Positions 1-5,230 are shown, counted from the stretch's first letter. The stretch is 5,238 nt of DNA from Nitrososphaerota archaeon (GCA_022564385.1 JADFLN010000098.1:1-5238), one strand, 5' to 3'. Program-made: numbers and translations. The notes: generated from the sequence alone by a model not told the origin.

Positions 1-45
1 TATTTTATTGTAAACTTTTTGACTGGAATCTAGACTTAATTGCAT
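1..45 (-). CDS. Possible 5' end of a leftward gene, cut by the window edge
   Basis: An ATG at 43-45 on the minus strand opens a frame of 15 codons that runs off the left edge without a stop (MQLSLDSSQKVYNKI). A weak TATA-like TTAATA lies at 69-74, about 24-29 nt upstream, which would suit a leaderless transcript. No Shine-Dalgarno sequence is visible. Fifteen codons are too few to assign a family, and short open frames are common by chance, so this is only a possibility. Confidence 0.22.
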   Translation of the reverse strand, partial: MQLSLDSSQKVYNKI

Positions 46-161
46 TAAATTTAGTCACACTTTTACTGTATTAACAGAATTTAATTAATGAAAATTTTGA
101 ATCAAATTATAATAATTTATGAAAAATTTTGTCGTCATTTTCAAAGATGTCATGAACTTAT
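46..161. other. AT-rich intergenic stretch
   Basis: This holds 116 bases of very AT-rich DNA downstream of the HEXXH gene. I see no RNA gene and no strong terminator hairpin. A 25-codon plus-strand ORF at 88-165 has no supporting signal. A short inverted pair, CTGT/ACAG, occurs at 66-77 and overlaps the weak TATA-like sequence of the possible edge gene. Confidence 0.5.
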
Positions 162-869
162 TTAATACAATCTTTTTTTACGAATTTTAGAACTTTTTTC
201 TTCTAATTGTTCAATTTTTAAAATAAGCTCAGGATCTAATTTGATTTTAGAAAGAGATTCTACAGATAATTTTACAATGTTAGTGTCCAAAGAGATATTG
301 GATTTAGGAAGATTTTTGTCAGCCCAAAATTTCATTACCTTGTCTTCAAGTTTAAAATCACGAAAACCAGCAGGAAATTTTTTTGTGATATGATCCAATA
401 AAACACGATCTTTAAAGACTACTTTGGGTTCAAACAATCTAGTTTCATCACTGTAAACATTTTCAAATAAATTTCCAGAAATTTCATCCGAAAGTAACTC
501 CATCTTTGAAATCTTTCTAATTAATTCCAGAAAATGTAAAAACTCATGTGCCAAAATAGCATGAATTGTTCCTTTTAGTCCATAAGCAACCAAAGGTGCA
601 GAAATCTGAATTACAACCTGAAATTTTTCTTCAAACATTACAGGAATTGTTCTTGCAAACAAGATTCCAAACTCATAAGAATTTGGATTAGGCAATGATA
701 TTACAAGTGAAGGTTCCACATATGCAATAGGAAATTTAATTCCTGAGGCTTTTTCAATTCTATTTATTCCCGCAACAGTAATAGGAAAACGTTTTACTGT
801 AAGATTATACACATCATCAGGAATTATTTTTTTAGTGTGTGCATCTTTCAAGCGTACTAATGGATCCAA
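162..869 (-). CDS. Zincin-like protein with HEXXH motif, function unknown
   Basis: The product is 235 residues. The clearest motif is HEFLH at residues 108-112 in a predicted helix (AILAHEFLHFLELI), matching the HEXXH zinc-binding and catalytic signature of zincin metallopeptidases. Two acidic segments downstream, around E129 (SDEISG) and D141-E142, could supply a third zinc ligand, but this is inference. There is no signal peptide or membrane segment, so it probably acts in the cytoplasm. The last 20 residues are highly charged and end in a basic tail (SSKIRKKRLY). The start is TTG at 867-869: the next in-frame Met is near residue 77, and an AGGAGG ribosome binding site sits 4 nt upstream. 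It follows the 32-codon basic-peptide gene by 41 nt on the same strand, suggesting co-transcription. I do not recognise a named family, and the substrate is unknown. Active-site competence is not proven by the motif alone. Confidence 0.85.
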   Translation of the reverse strand: MDPLVRLKDAHTKKIIPDDVYNLTVKRFPITVAGINRIEKASGIKFPIAYVEPSLVISLPNPNSYEFGILFARTIPVMFEEKFQVVIQISAPLVAYGLKGTIHAILAHEFLHFLELIRKISKMELLSDEISGNLFENVYSDETRLFEPKVVFKDRVLLDHITKKFPAGFRDFKLEDKVMKFWADKNLPKSNISLDTNIVKLSVESLSKIKLDPELILKIEQLEEKSSKIRKKRLY

Positions 870-871
870 TG

Positions 872-880
872 CTCCTCCTC
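872..880 (-). promoter_or_regulatory. Strong Shine-Dalgarno sequence for the TTG start
   Basis: On the minus strand this reads GAGGAGGAG, with AGGAGG at 874-879 ending 4 nt before the TTG codon. It is the only strong Shine-Dalgarno sequence I see in the window and it decides the TTG start. It fits an internal cistron of an operon, whereas first genes here look leaderless. Confidence 0.7.
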
Positions 881-911
881 GACAATTTAGAATGTAAAAA
901 GGTTGATTTAG

Positions 912-1010
912 TTAGGACCTAGGTTTTCCAGATTTTGCTTTCTTTATTCTGCGTCTATCTGCATTGTGATCAGCAATTCTTTTGTGTTTATTTTTTTTCC
1001 TTATTGGCAT
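912..1010 (-). CDS. Very small, highly basic protein (32 aa)
   Basis: An ATG at 1008-1010 opens 32 codons ending in TAA at 912-914. The product begins MPIRKKNKHKR and contains 14 Lys or Arg out of 32 residues plus two His, with almost no hydrophobic core. An in-frame TAA lies three codons upstream, so the start is fixed if the ORF is translated. The following gene begins 41 nt downstream behind a strong ribosome binding site, which suggests a two-gene unit. Such composition is typical of tiny ribosomal or nucleic-acid-binding proteins, but I do not recognise it as eL41 or any other named ribosomal protein. RNA or ribosome binding is inference from charge only. No Shine-Dalgarno sequence precedes it. 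The main doubt is its size. Confidence 0.6.
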   Translation of the reverse strand: MPIRKKNKHKRIADHNADRRRIKKAKSGKPRS

Positions 1011-1037
1011 AGCAATTTACTATTTTAGTACTAGATA

Positions 1038-1064
1038 ATTGTTATCATGATACAAGTTAACAAT
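1038..1064. repeat. Palindrome and inverted repeat upstream of the basic-peptide gene
   Basis: TATCATGATA at 1043-1052 is a perfect 10-bp palindrome. It overlaps a 7-bp inverted pair, ATTGTTA at 1038-1044 and TAACAAT at 1058-1064. The element lies 28-54 nt upstream of the 32-codon gene, close to where its transcription would begin. A protein-binding operator is possible, but AT-rich DNA makes short palindromes fairly common. Confidence 0.35.
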
Positions 1065-1080
1065 AATTTTTCTAGATATT

Positions 1081-1090
1081 GATATATTTT
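1081..1090 (-). promoter_or_regulatory. Candidate TATA box for the leftward basic-peptide/HEXXH unit
   Basis: The minus strand reads GAAAATATATC across 1081-1091, the best archaeal TATA-like match upstream of the 32-codon gene. Initiation about 25 nt downstream would give a leader of roughly 45 nt. That is longer than for the other candidate promoters here, so a closer and weaker box around 1032-1045 cannot be excluded. Confidence 0.35.
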
Positions 1091-1110
1091 CAGATGCTAT
1101 AATTTTATTT

Positions 1111-1183
1111 AATGATCTAAGGACACACACAGACACCGCCCCTAAGGGATTTTTACCAAATTGTGAAAAAATAATAATCCTTG
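1111..1183. other. Divergent intergenic region with a GC-rich island
   Basis: Between the two divergent promoters the sequence is AT-rich except at about 1120-1149, which holds a CA-rich run and ACACCGCCCC followed by TAAGGG. CTAAGG occurs twice, at 1117-1122 and 1142-1147. I find no C/D boxes, no tRNA-like fold and no stem longer than three or four base pairs. A short RNA or a regulator site is possible but unsupported. Confidence 0.3.
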
Positions 1184-1191
1184 TAAATTTA
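1184..1191 (+). promoter_or_regulatory. TATA-like box for the 71-aa gene
   Basis: TAAATTTA lies 24-31 nt before the ATG at 1215. No Shine-Dalgarno sequence is present between it and the start. This spacing is what a leaderless or very short-leader archaeal transcript needs. Confidence 0.5.
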
Positions 1192-1214
1192 CATTTACAG
1201 ATTTTATTCCAAAT

Positions 1215-1430
1215 ATGAGTTATGTTTTTACCCATAAACCAAAAAATCCTAATTTTTCCAAAAAAGAGTTTTTCAAAATTGCACAGATGGAACCTGGTGA
1301 AGCACATTGGTATATTATAGAAAGATATGGTAATAGTGAAGTAAATTATTTTGAATTTTTTATGCCTGAACATACAATATTACAACGTTGGTCTGACGAA
1401 TATCCCTGGATACCCAAAGATTTTCGATAA
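1215..1430 (+). CDS. Small aromatic-rich protein of unknown function (71 aa)
   Basis: This is the only well-supported plus-strand gene in the window. It starts at ATG 1215 with a TATA-like box 24-31 nt upstream and ends in TAA at 1428-1430. The 71-residue product is soluble, with no signal peptide or membrane segment, and is rich in aromatics (about 16 Phe, Tyr or Trp). It has a basic N-terminal part (HKPKNPNFSKKEFFK) and an acidic, Trp-containing C-terminal part ending in DEYPWIPKDFR. There are no Cys residues or recognisable catalytic motifs. Codon use (AAA, GAA, ATT, AGA) matches the neighbours, supporting real coding. It stands alone and converges on pus10. I do not recognise its family; a lineage-specific protein is likely. 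Confidence 0.75.
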   Translation: MSYVFTHKPKNPNFSKKEFFKIAQMEPGEAHWYIIERYGNSEVNYFEFFMPEHTILQRWSDEYPWIPKDFR

Positions 1431-1503
1431 ATAAGAAAAGCCATCATTCAATCACTCAAAACGTGATATAACCAAAGGAATAACGTCAGTTGTTTTGTTA
1501 TAA
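1431..1503. other. Convergent intergenic spacer
   Basis: These 73 bases separate the 3' ends of the 71-aa gene and pus10. A T-rich stretch, TTGTTTTGTTATAATT, at about 1490-1505 could end plus-strand transcription in the usual archaeal way, by a T-tract without a hairpin. No convincing terminator for pus10 is visible on the minus strand before the neighbouring gene. Confidence 0.35.
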
Positions 1504-2646
1504 TTAGACTTTGATATCAAGAAAATCAAATTCTTGACACATACATGATGTATTAAGAATTTGAGAAATTCCAGGTGTAACATCAATACTACTTACAAAT
1601 CTCTTTACAGGTAACCCCCCTTCTGATTGGATTACCAAAGTAAAGGTATTCTTAGAATTTTTTTTGTATTTTATAGAGAAAACTTTCTTCTCAGAACGTT
1701 TTCCAGATTTTTCATAAACCACCACAGGGAGTTTTTTGAGATCTTTTAATTTTTTGAGATTTTTTGAATCAATGTCATTCTCAGTTGAAATTTTTAACTC
1801 TATTAATGAGTTAAATTTTAGAGGTTTTTTTGGAGATTCTGTAATAATTTTGAGATTAGTAATTTTAAGAGAATCAAATGTCACAGAATTTAATTTTGAA
1901 TTTCTTTTAAGAGGATTTTTAATTTTGACAAAAAATGGTCTCCCAGTACCTAAAACTAGACTAGATTTATCTTCACCACCAATCCATGTAAATTTAGCAG
2001 TAGTTCCACCAAATTTCTTAAAAAGAAATTTAGAAATTATTCCTTCAATACTGTTAAATTCTGAAATTCCATGAAAATTGCAAATTCTGCATCCTTTTCC
2101 AAAACAATTTTCACAAGACTTTTGTTTTTGTGGAATTCCTCTCAAGGTTTTGATATATCTTCCAGAGAGATAGATTGATTTTGAACGCATTTCACAAGAT
2201 TCATCTTTCAAGTTTACAGTAAAAGTCACATCAGAATCCAATAAATCAATAATCTTTTTTGTTTTTTTGAAAAATAATTTTCTCAATTCTTTTGTTATAT
2301 CAGTCTTCACGCTATCAATTCCTTTTAGTTTGTATTTTGAACGAATGTAATCATCTCTATCAATAATAGAAGGTTTAATCATTGCACCTACACTAAATGA
2401 TAAAAAAGAATAATTTGACGAAACATCAAGCATCAATTTTAAAAAATGATTTAGATTCTCAAACAGATTTTTACAAATATAGCACTTTTTAGTAGAGTTT
2501 AAATTTTTTTTAAGTTTTTTCCCAAGTAGTTTATTTGATGAACGATGTAATTGTTTTGAGAATAATCTACCTAAACAATTATCACACAATTCATATTTTT
2601 TTAAGATTTGATTTGCTAGAATGATGATCTTTTGATAGTCAGTCAT
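1504..2646 (-). CDS. pus10: tRNA pseudouridine synthase Pus10 (Psi54/Psi55)
   Basis: Pus10 converts U55, and in many archaea U54, of the tRNA T-loop to pseudouridine. The 380-residue product has the family layout. An N-terminal zinc finger has Cys pairs CDNC (residues 21-24) and CYIC (55-58). A THUMP-like middle region follows. A second Cys cluster, CENC..GKGCRIC, spans 178-189 just after the conserved RGIPQ. The pseudouridine synthase core is marked by GGEDKSSLVLGTGRPF (223-238) with catalytic Asp226, and the C-terminal segment GLPVKRFV lies near 344-351. The usual GRED reads GGED here, with Gly replacing Arg; the Asp is kept, so activity is expected. I chose ATG at 2644-2646 over a TTG two codons upstream (2650-2652) because neither has a clear ribosome binding site. 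The gene lies 27 nt after srp54 and is probably co-transcribed with it. Lys and Phe codons are very frequent, in keeping with the AT-rich genome. Confidence 0.93.
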   Translation of the reverse strand: MTDYQKIIILANQILKKYELCDNCLGRLFSKQLHRSSNKLLGKKLKKNLNSTKKCYICKNLFENLNHFLKLMLDVSSNYSFLSFSVGAMIKPSIIDRDDYIRSKYKLKGIDSVKTDITKELRKLFFKKTKKIIDLLDSDVTFTVNLKDESCEMRSKSIYLSGRYIKTLRGIPQKQKSCENCFGKGCRICNFHGISEFNSIEGIISKFLFKKFGGTTAKFTWIGGEDKSSLVLGTGRPFFVKIKNPLKRNSKLNSVTFDSLKITNLKIITESPKKPLKFNSLIELKISTENDIDSKNLKKLKDLKKLPVVVYEKSGKRSEKKVFSIKYKKNSKNTFTLVIQSEGGLPVKRFVSSIDVTPGISQILNTSCMCQEFDFLDIKV

Positions 2647-2673
2647 GTTCAAAGAGATTGTTTATGTGTAAGA

Positions 2674-3999
2674 TTATCCCATCCCCATTCTTCTAAGTGT
2701 GTTTTGCATTTGACGTCCTTTGGAAGCTTTCATCATATTCTTCGAGTTCTTATAATTTTTTAAAAGTTCTTTAACTTCACCTTCTGGCCATCCAGAACCA
2801 CGAGCAATTCGTTTGATTCTTGATGAATTAAGTAAGTCAGGATTTGCTTTTTCAGCTTTGGTCATACTTTGAATGATGTATCGCCATTTTTCTACTCTAC
2901 CTTCCATCTGATCTAGTTGATCTTCTTTTACCATTCCTGACATTCCAGGCATACTCTCAAGAATTCCTTTCAGTGAGCCTACTTTAGTAACTTCTTCTAA
3001 TTGGTAAAAGAAATCATCCATATTCATTTTCCCACTAGTGATTCTTTTCATTCTAACATCATCACCTTCAGATTCTAACCGTTTTGCTAAATCTAATATT
3101 GCTTGAACATCACCCATTCCAAGCAATCTCCCAACAAATCTAGTAGGGGAAAATTTTTCTAAATCATCAATTCGTTCACCGGTACCTATGTACATTATTT
3201 GTGCACCAGTAGCTGCTGATGCTGCAAGTGCACCACCACCTTTTGCAGAACTATCTAATTTTGTAATAACTACACCGCCAATAGGAATAATTTTGTGAAA
3301 TGCTTCAGCTTGACTGTAGCATTGTTGCCCAATGGTTCCATCTATTACAAGTAAAGCTAAATCAGGTTCTGCAACTTTGTTAATTCTAGCCATTTCTTCA
3401 AGCAAGTCTTTCTCGCCTTTGTGACGTCCTGCCGTATCAATAAGAATTACATCCAAGGGTTGTCCTGCAAAATGTTTTAAACCATTTTTTACAATACTAG
3501 GAGAATCTTTGTTATTTTCTTCACCATATACTTCAACATTTGATTTTTCACACATTGTTCTGAGTTGAACTAATGCACCTGGTCTGTAAGTATCTGCACC
3601 TATAACTCCAACTGTGTATCCTTGTCTAGTCAAAAATCTAGCAAGTTTTGCTGCAACAGTAGTTTTACCACTACCTTGAATTCCAATCAAAATTAACTTA
3701 TTTTGTTTTCCAGGTTTAAAATCGAAATCAGATTCATTTCCTAGTAATTTTGAAAGTTCATCATAGAGAATTTTTATAATATGATCCTTCCGTGAAAGGC
3801 CAGGAGGAGGAGTCTCATTTAGCGCACGATCTTCCAATCGTTTTGTAATTTCAAGAACTAATCTGACATTTACATCTGATTGTAATAATGCCCTTTGAAC
3901 ATCCTTAGAAAGTTCTTTGATAAGTTCTTCATCTATACCTGAAGATTTTATAATCTTCTTAATTGCAGCACCTAAACTATTCTTAAGTCCATCAAGCAT
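2674..3999 (-). CDS. srp54: Signal recognition particle GTPase SRP54
   Basis: SRP54 binds 7S SRP RNA and signal sequences of nascent chains and delivers ribosomes to the receptor FtsY at the membrane. At 441 residues it has normal archaeal length. The N domain is a helical bundle (about 1-95). The G domain carries the P-loop GIQGSGKTT (106-114), DTYRPGA (136-142), DTAGR (188-192), TKLD (246-249) and GTGE (272-275). The M domain (about 320-441) has the RNA-binding motif SRIKRIARGSG (393-403) and Met-rich segments for signal-peptide binding, ending RRMGMG. The ATG at 3997-3999 lies inside the end of dph6: the two genes overlap by 8 nt, so translation is probably coupled. All key GTPase residues are present and nothing is truncated. 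Confidence 0.98.
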   Translation of the reverse strand: MLDGLKNSLGAAIKKIIKSSGIDEELIKELSKDVQRALLQSDVNVRLVLEITKRLEDRALNETPPPGLSRKDHIIKILYDELSKLLGNESDFDFKPGKQNKLILIGIQGSGKTTVAAKLARFLTRQGYTVGVIGADTYRPGALVQLRTMCEKSNVEVYGEENNKDSPSIVKNGLKHFAGQPLDVILIDTAGRHKGEKDLLEEMARINKVAEPDLALLVIDGTIGQQCYSQAEAFHKIIPIGGVVITKLDSSAKGGGALAASAATGAQIMYIGTGERIDDLEKFSPTRFVGRLLGMGDVQAILDLAKRLESEGDDVRMKRITSGKMNMDDFFYQLEEVTKVGSLKGILESMPGMSGMVKEDQLDQMEGRVEKWRYIIQSMTKAEKANPDLLNSSRIKRIARGSGWPEGEVKELLKNYKNSKNMMKASKGRQMQNTLRRMGMG

Positions 4000-4681
4000 T
4001 GTAATTTAATCCAGCATCCATTATTTCAAACCTTCCTCTGTATCCATCCCATATTTTTTTGGCTTGATTGATTTTGATCGAATTTGAAAAAAGAGGACAA
4101 TCAATCACAAATGTTTCTGCCTCACCCCCTTCAAAGTTTAAGTTAAATCTAAATTTATCAGATAATTGTTTCAAAGTATCAATATCAGATTTTGAGATTG
4201 GCTTGCCTAACCAAGTATCGTCTAAGCCATCAGAAGACACAGTTGTCATAATAAAAACAAAATTAGAGTCCAGTAAATCATTCATGTATTGTTCTGGTTC
4301 AGTATTCCACAATGGTGCAACTACAATCAAGTCTAATTTTGAGCAAAGAATCTCAAATTTTTCTTTTTGAAATTGACTGTTGATTCCACCATGAACCAAT
4401 CCTTCAATATGAAATTTGTCTTTAGCAGTTTGTAACAAATTTTCTAATACAGATAATTCATCATCAGTGTCATCAGAATCAGATTTAATTGTTAATTGAG
4501 GAATTTTCATTGATTCGGATTGTAATTTTGTCCATTGTAAATTTGGGTGATGAAGTAAATGACTTTCTTCAGATTTTGTAAAGACACTTAGAAGACATGT
4601 AACTTTATGTCCTTGTTTTTGTGTCATATAGATTGCATAAGTACTATCTTTTCCACCAGAAAAAAGAGAACCAAGGTTCAT
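3992..4681 (-). CDS. dph6: Diphthine--ammonia ligase (Dph6-type ATP pyrophosphatase)
   Basis: This enzyme family catalyses the last step of diphthamide synthesis, the ATP-dependent amidation of diphthine on a histidine of elongation factor 2. The 229-residue product begins with a PP-loop for ATP, SGGKDS at residues 8-13. It also carries family hallmarks: HGGINSQFQKEK (98-109), APLW (122-125) and EGGEAETFVIDCPLF (184-198), matching the EGGE.ET.V.D.PLF signature. Starting at ATG 4679-4681 puts the PP-loop seven residues from the N terminus, as usual for the family. No Shine-Dalgarno sequence precedes it. The gene ends inside the start of srp54. An 8-bp inverted repeat and a T-rich run lie just upstream. 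The name rests on family membership; some archaeal homologues are annotated only as PP-loop ATPases, so the exact substrate is inferred. Confidence 0.9.
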   Translation of the reverse strand: MNLGSLFSGGKDSTYAIYMTQKQGHKVTCLLSVFTKSEESHLLHHPNLQWTKLQSESMKIPQLTIKSDSDDTDDELSVLENLLQTAKDKFHIEGLVHGGINSQFQKEKFEILCSKLDLIVVAPLWNTEPEQYMNDLLDSNFVFIMTTVSSDGLDDTWLGKPISKSDIDTLKQLSDKFRFNLNFEGGEAETFVIDCPLFSNSIKINQAKKIWDGYRGRFEIMDAGLNYNA

Positions 4682-4700
4682 AATCTAAAAAATATTCAAA

Positions 4701-4725
4701 TCAACAAACTTTTGAAATTTGTTGA
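4701..4725. repeat. Inverted repeat upstream of dph6, candidate terminator or operator
   Basis: TCAACAAA at 4701-4708 and TTTGTTGA at 4718-4725 are perfect 8-bp inverted arms around a 9-nt loop. On the minus strand the hairpin is followed by TTTGAATATTTTTTAG, a T-rich run ending just before the dph6 ATG. It could help end the aif5A/sRNA transcript or bind a regulator of the dph6 operon. The stem has only two GC pairs, so it is weak. Confidence 0.35.
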
Positions 4726-4730
4726 AAAGA

Positions 4731-4793
4731 GATGCTTCATTACTCATAATCCTCATCAAAATTCAGACGGCTTTTCCGCTCATCATCAGCATC
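4731..4793 (-). ncRNA. Box C/D guide sRNA, predicted to target C34 of CAU-anticodon tRNA (tRNA-Met)
   Basis: Read on the minus strand the 63-nt element has every part of an archaeal C/D sRNA in order: 5' stem GATGCT (4788-4793), C box ATGATGA (4780-4786), 13-nt guide GCGGAAAAGCCGT, D' box CTGA (4763-4766), 4-nt spacer, C' box TGATGA (4753-4758), 12-nt guide GGATTATGAGTA, D box ATGA (4737-4740) and 3' stem AGCATC (4731-4736). The stem arms are perfect complements. A GAT bulge before the C-box GA fits kink-turn geometry. The D box has A in place of C. The D guide complements ACTCATAATCC, a tRNA anticodon arm with anticodon CAU (positions 31-41), and the fifth nucleotide before the D box pairs with C34. 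Guide-directed Cm34 of elongator tRNA-Met is known in archaea such as Haloferax. tRNA-Ile2 (CAU) is an alternative target. It begins 4 nt after the aif5A stop, so it may be processed from that mRNA's 3' UTR. Confidence 0.85.
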
Positions 4794-4797
4794 CACA

Positions 4798-5208
4798 TTA
4801 GTTTTTAATGCGCATGATTTTAGTTTTATCCATTACAACCCAGTATTCTACATTTAGTCCATTTTCCAATTTACCCTTCACTTCATCATCAATTATACTA
4901 ACATCAATTGTTTCAAATGTTTCAGAGTCCATTACTTGAATGGTATCACCATTAACTGAGATAATTTGGCCTATTTTCTTGTTAATCAATGGAATGTGAA
5001 TTTGCATGCTTACTGGTCCCACATGAGGTCTTTTTTGACCATCGAAAATTCCCTGAGCAACAATTCTTGCTTTTGCTGAGCCATGTTTTCCTGGTTTTGA
5101 TGTATCATATTCAACAATTCTGCATGGTTCCCCACTTGGTTGATCAGAATGTGGTAATAGAATGTAAGAACCAATTTTTAAAGAACCAAGATCTGATGGT
5201 TTACTCAT
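4798..5208 (-). CDS. aif5A: Translation factor aIF5A (hypusine-containing)
   Basis: aIF5A binds between the P and E sites of the ribosome and helps form difficult peptide bonds; it is the homologue of eIF5A and EF-P. The 136-residue product has the N-terminal SH3-like domain (about 1-70) with the hypusination loop TSKPGKHGSAKAR, where Lys41 is the expected hypusine or deoxyhypusine site. The C-terminal OB-fold domain (about 72-136) contains GDTIQVMDSETFETIDV and ends YWVVMDKTKIMRIKN. Compared with the Methanocaldococcus form I recall, a loop near residues 18-26 (LPHSDQPSG) is several residues longer. ATG at 5206-5208 gives the normal N terminus; a TATA box 23-29 nt upstream and no Shine-Dalgarno sequence suggest a leaderless mRNA. 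A C/D guide RNA follows 4 nt after its stop. Confidence 0.97.
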   Translation of the reverse strand: MSKPSDLGSLKIGSYILLPHSDQPSGEPCRIVEYDTSKPGKHGSAKARIVAQGIFDGQKRPHVGPVSMQIHIPLINKKIGQIISVNGDTIQVMDSETFETIDVSIIDDEVKGKLENGLNVEYWVVMDKTKIMRIKN

Positions 5209-5230
5209 GCAAAAATAGTTTTTCGCCGAA

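Noticed and set aside
88..165. Plus-strand 25-codon ORF starting at ATG 88.
   Set aside because: No ribosome binding site or clear promoter, AT-driven composition, and it overlaps the 3' end of the HEXXH gene on the other strand.
1020..1373. Minus-strand 117-codon ORF across the intergenic region and the 71-aa gene.
   Set aside because: It is antisense to a better supported gene, rich in Phe, Ile and Cys as expected of a shadow frame, and spans promoter-like DNA.
1441..1500. Possible sRNA or hairpin in the convergent spacer, with repeated AACGT and GTGATA resembling a C box.
   Set aside because: No paired D box at the right distance, no closing stem, and only short imperfect repeats.
1736..2074. 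Plus-strand 112-codon ORF opposite pus10.
   Set aside because: It is a shadow frame of a well-recognised gene, with no promoter or ribosome binding site of its own.
4068..4370. Plus-strand 100-codon ORF opposite dph6.
   Set aside because: It is antisense to a gene with clear family motifs, and its composition is a by-product of the coding strand.
4455..4495. Repeated TGATGA and CTGA-like strings inside dph6 that resemble C/D boxes.
   Set aside because: They encode the acidic stretch SDSDDTDDELS in frame. Spacing does not give two guides of proper length, and there is no terminal stem.
4740..4800. A minus-strand frame just after aif5A reading VDADDERKSRLNFDEDYE and stop, which looks like an acidic protein tail or a +1 frameshift extension of aIF5A.
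   Set aside because: Its Asp-rich look comes from the TGATGA boxes of the C/D sRNA. aIF5A already ends at the family's usual C terminus, and the only start is a GTG with no ribosome binding site.
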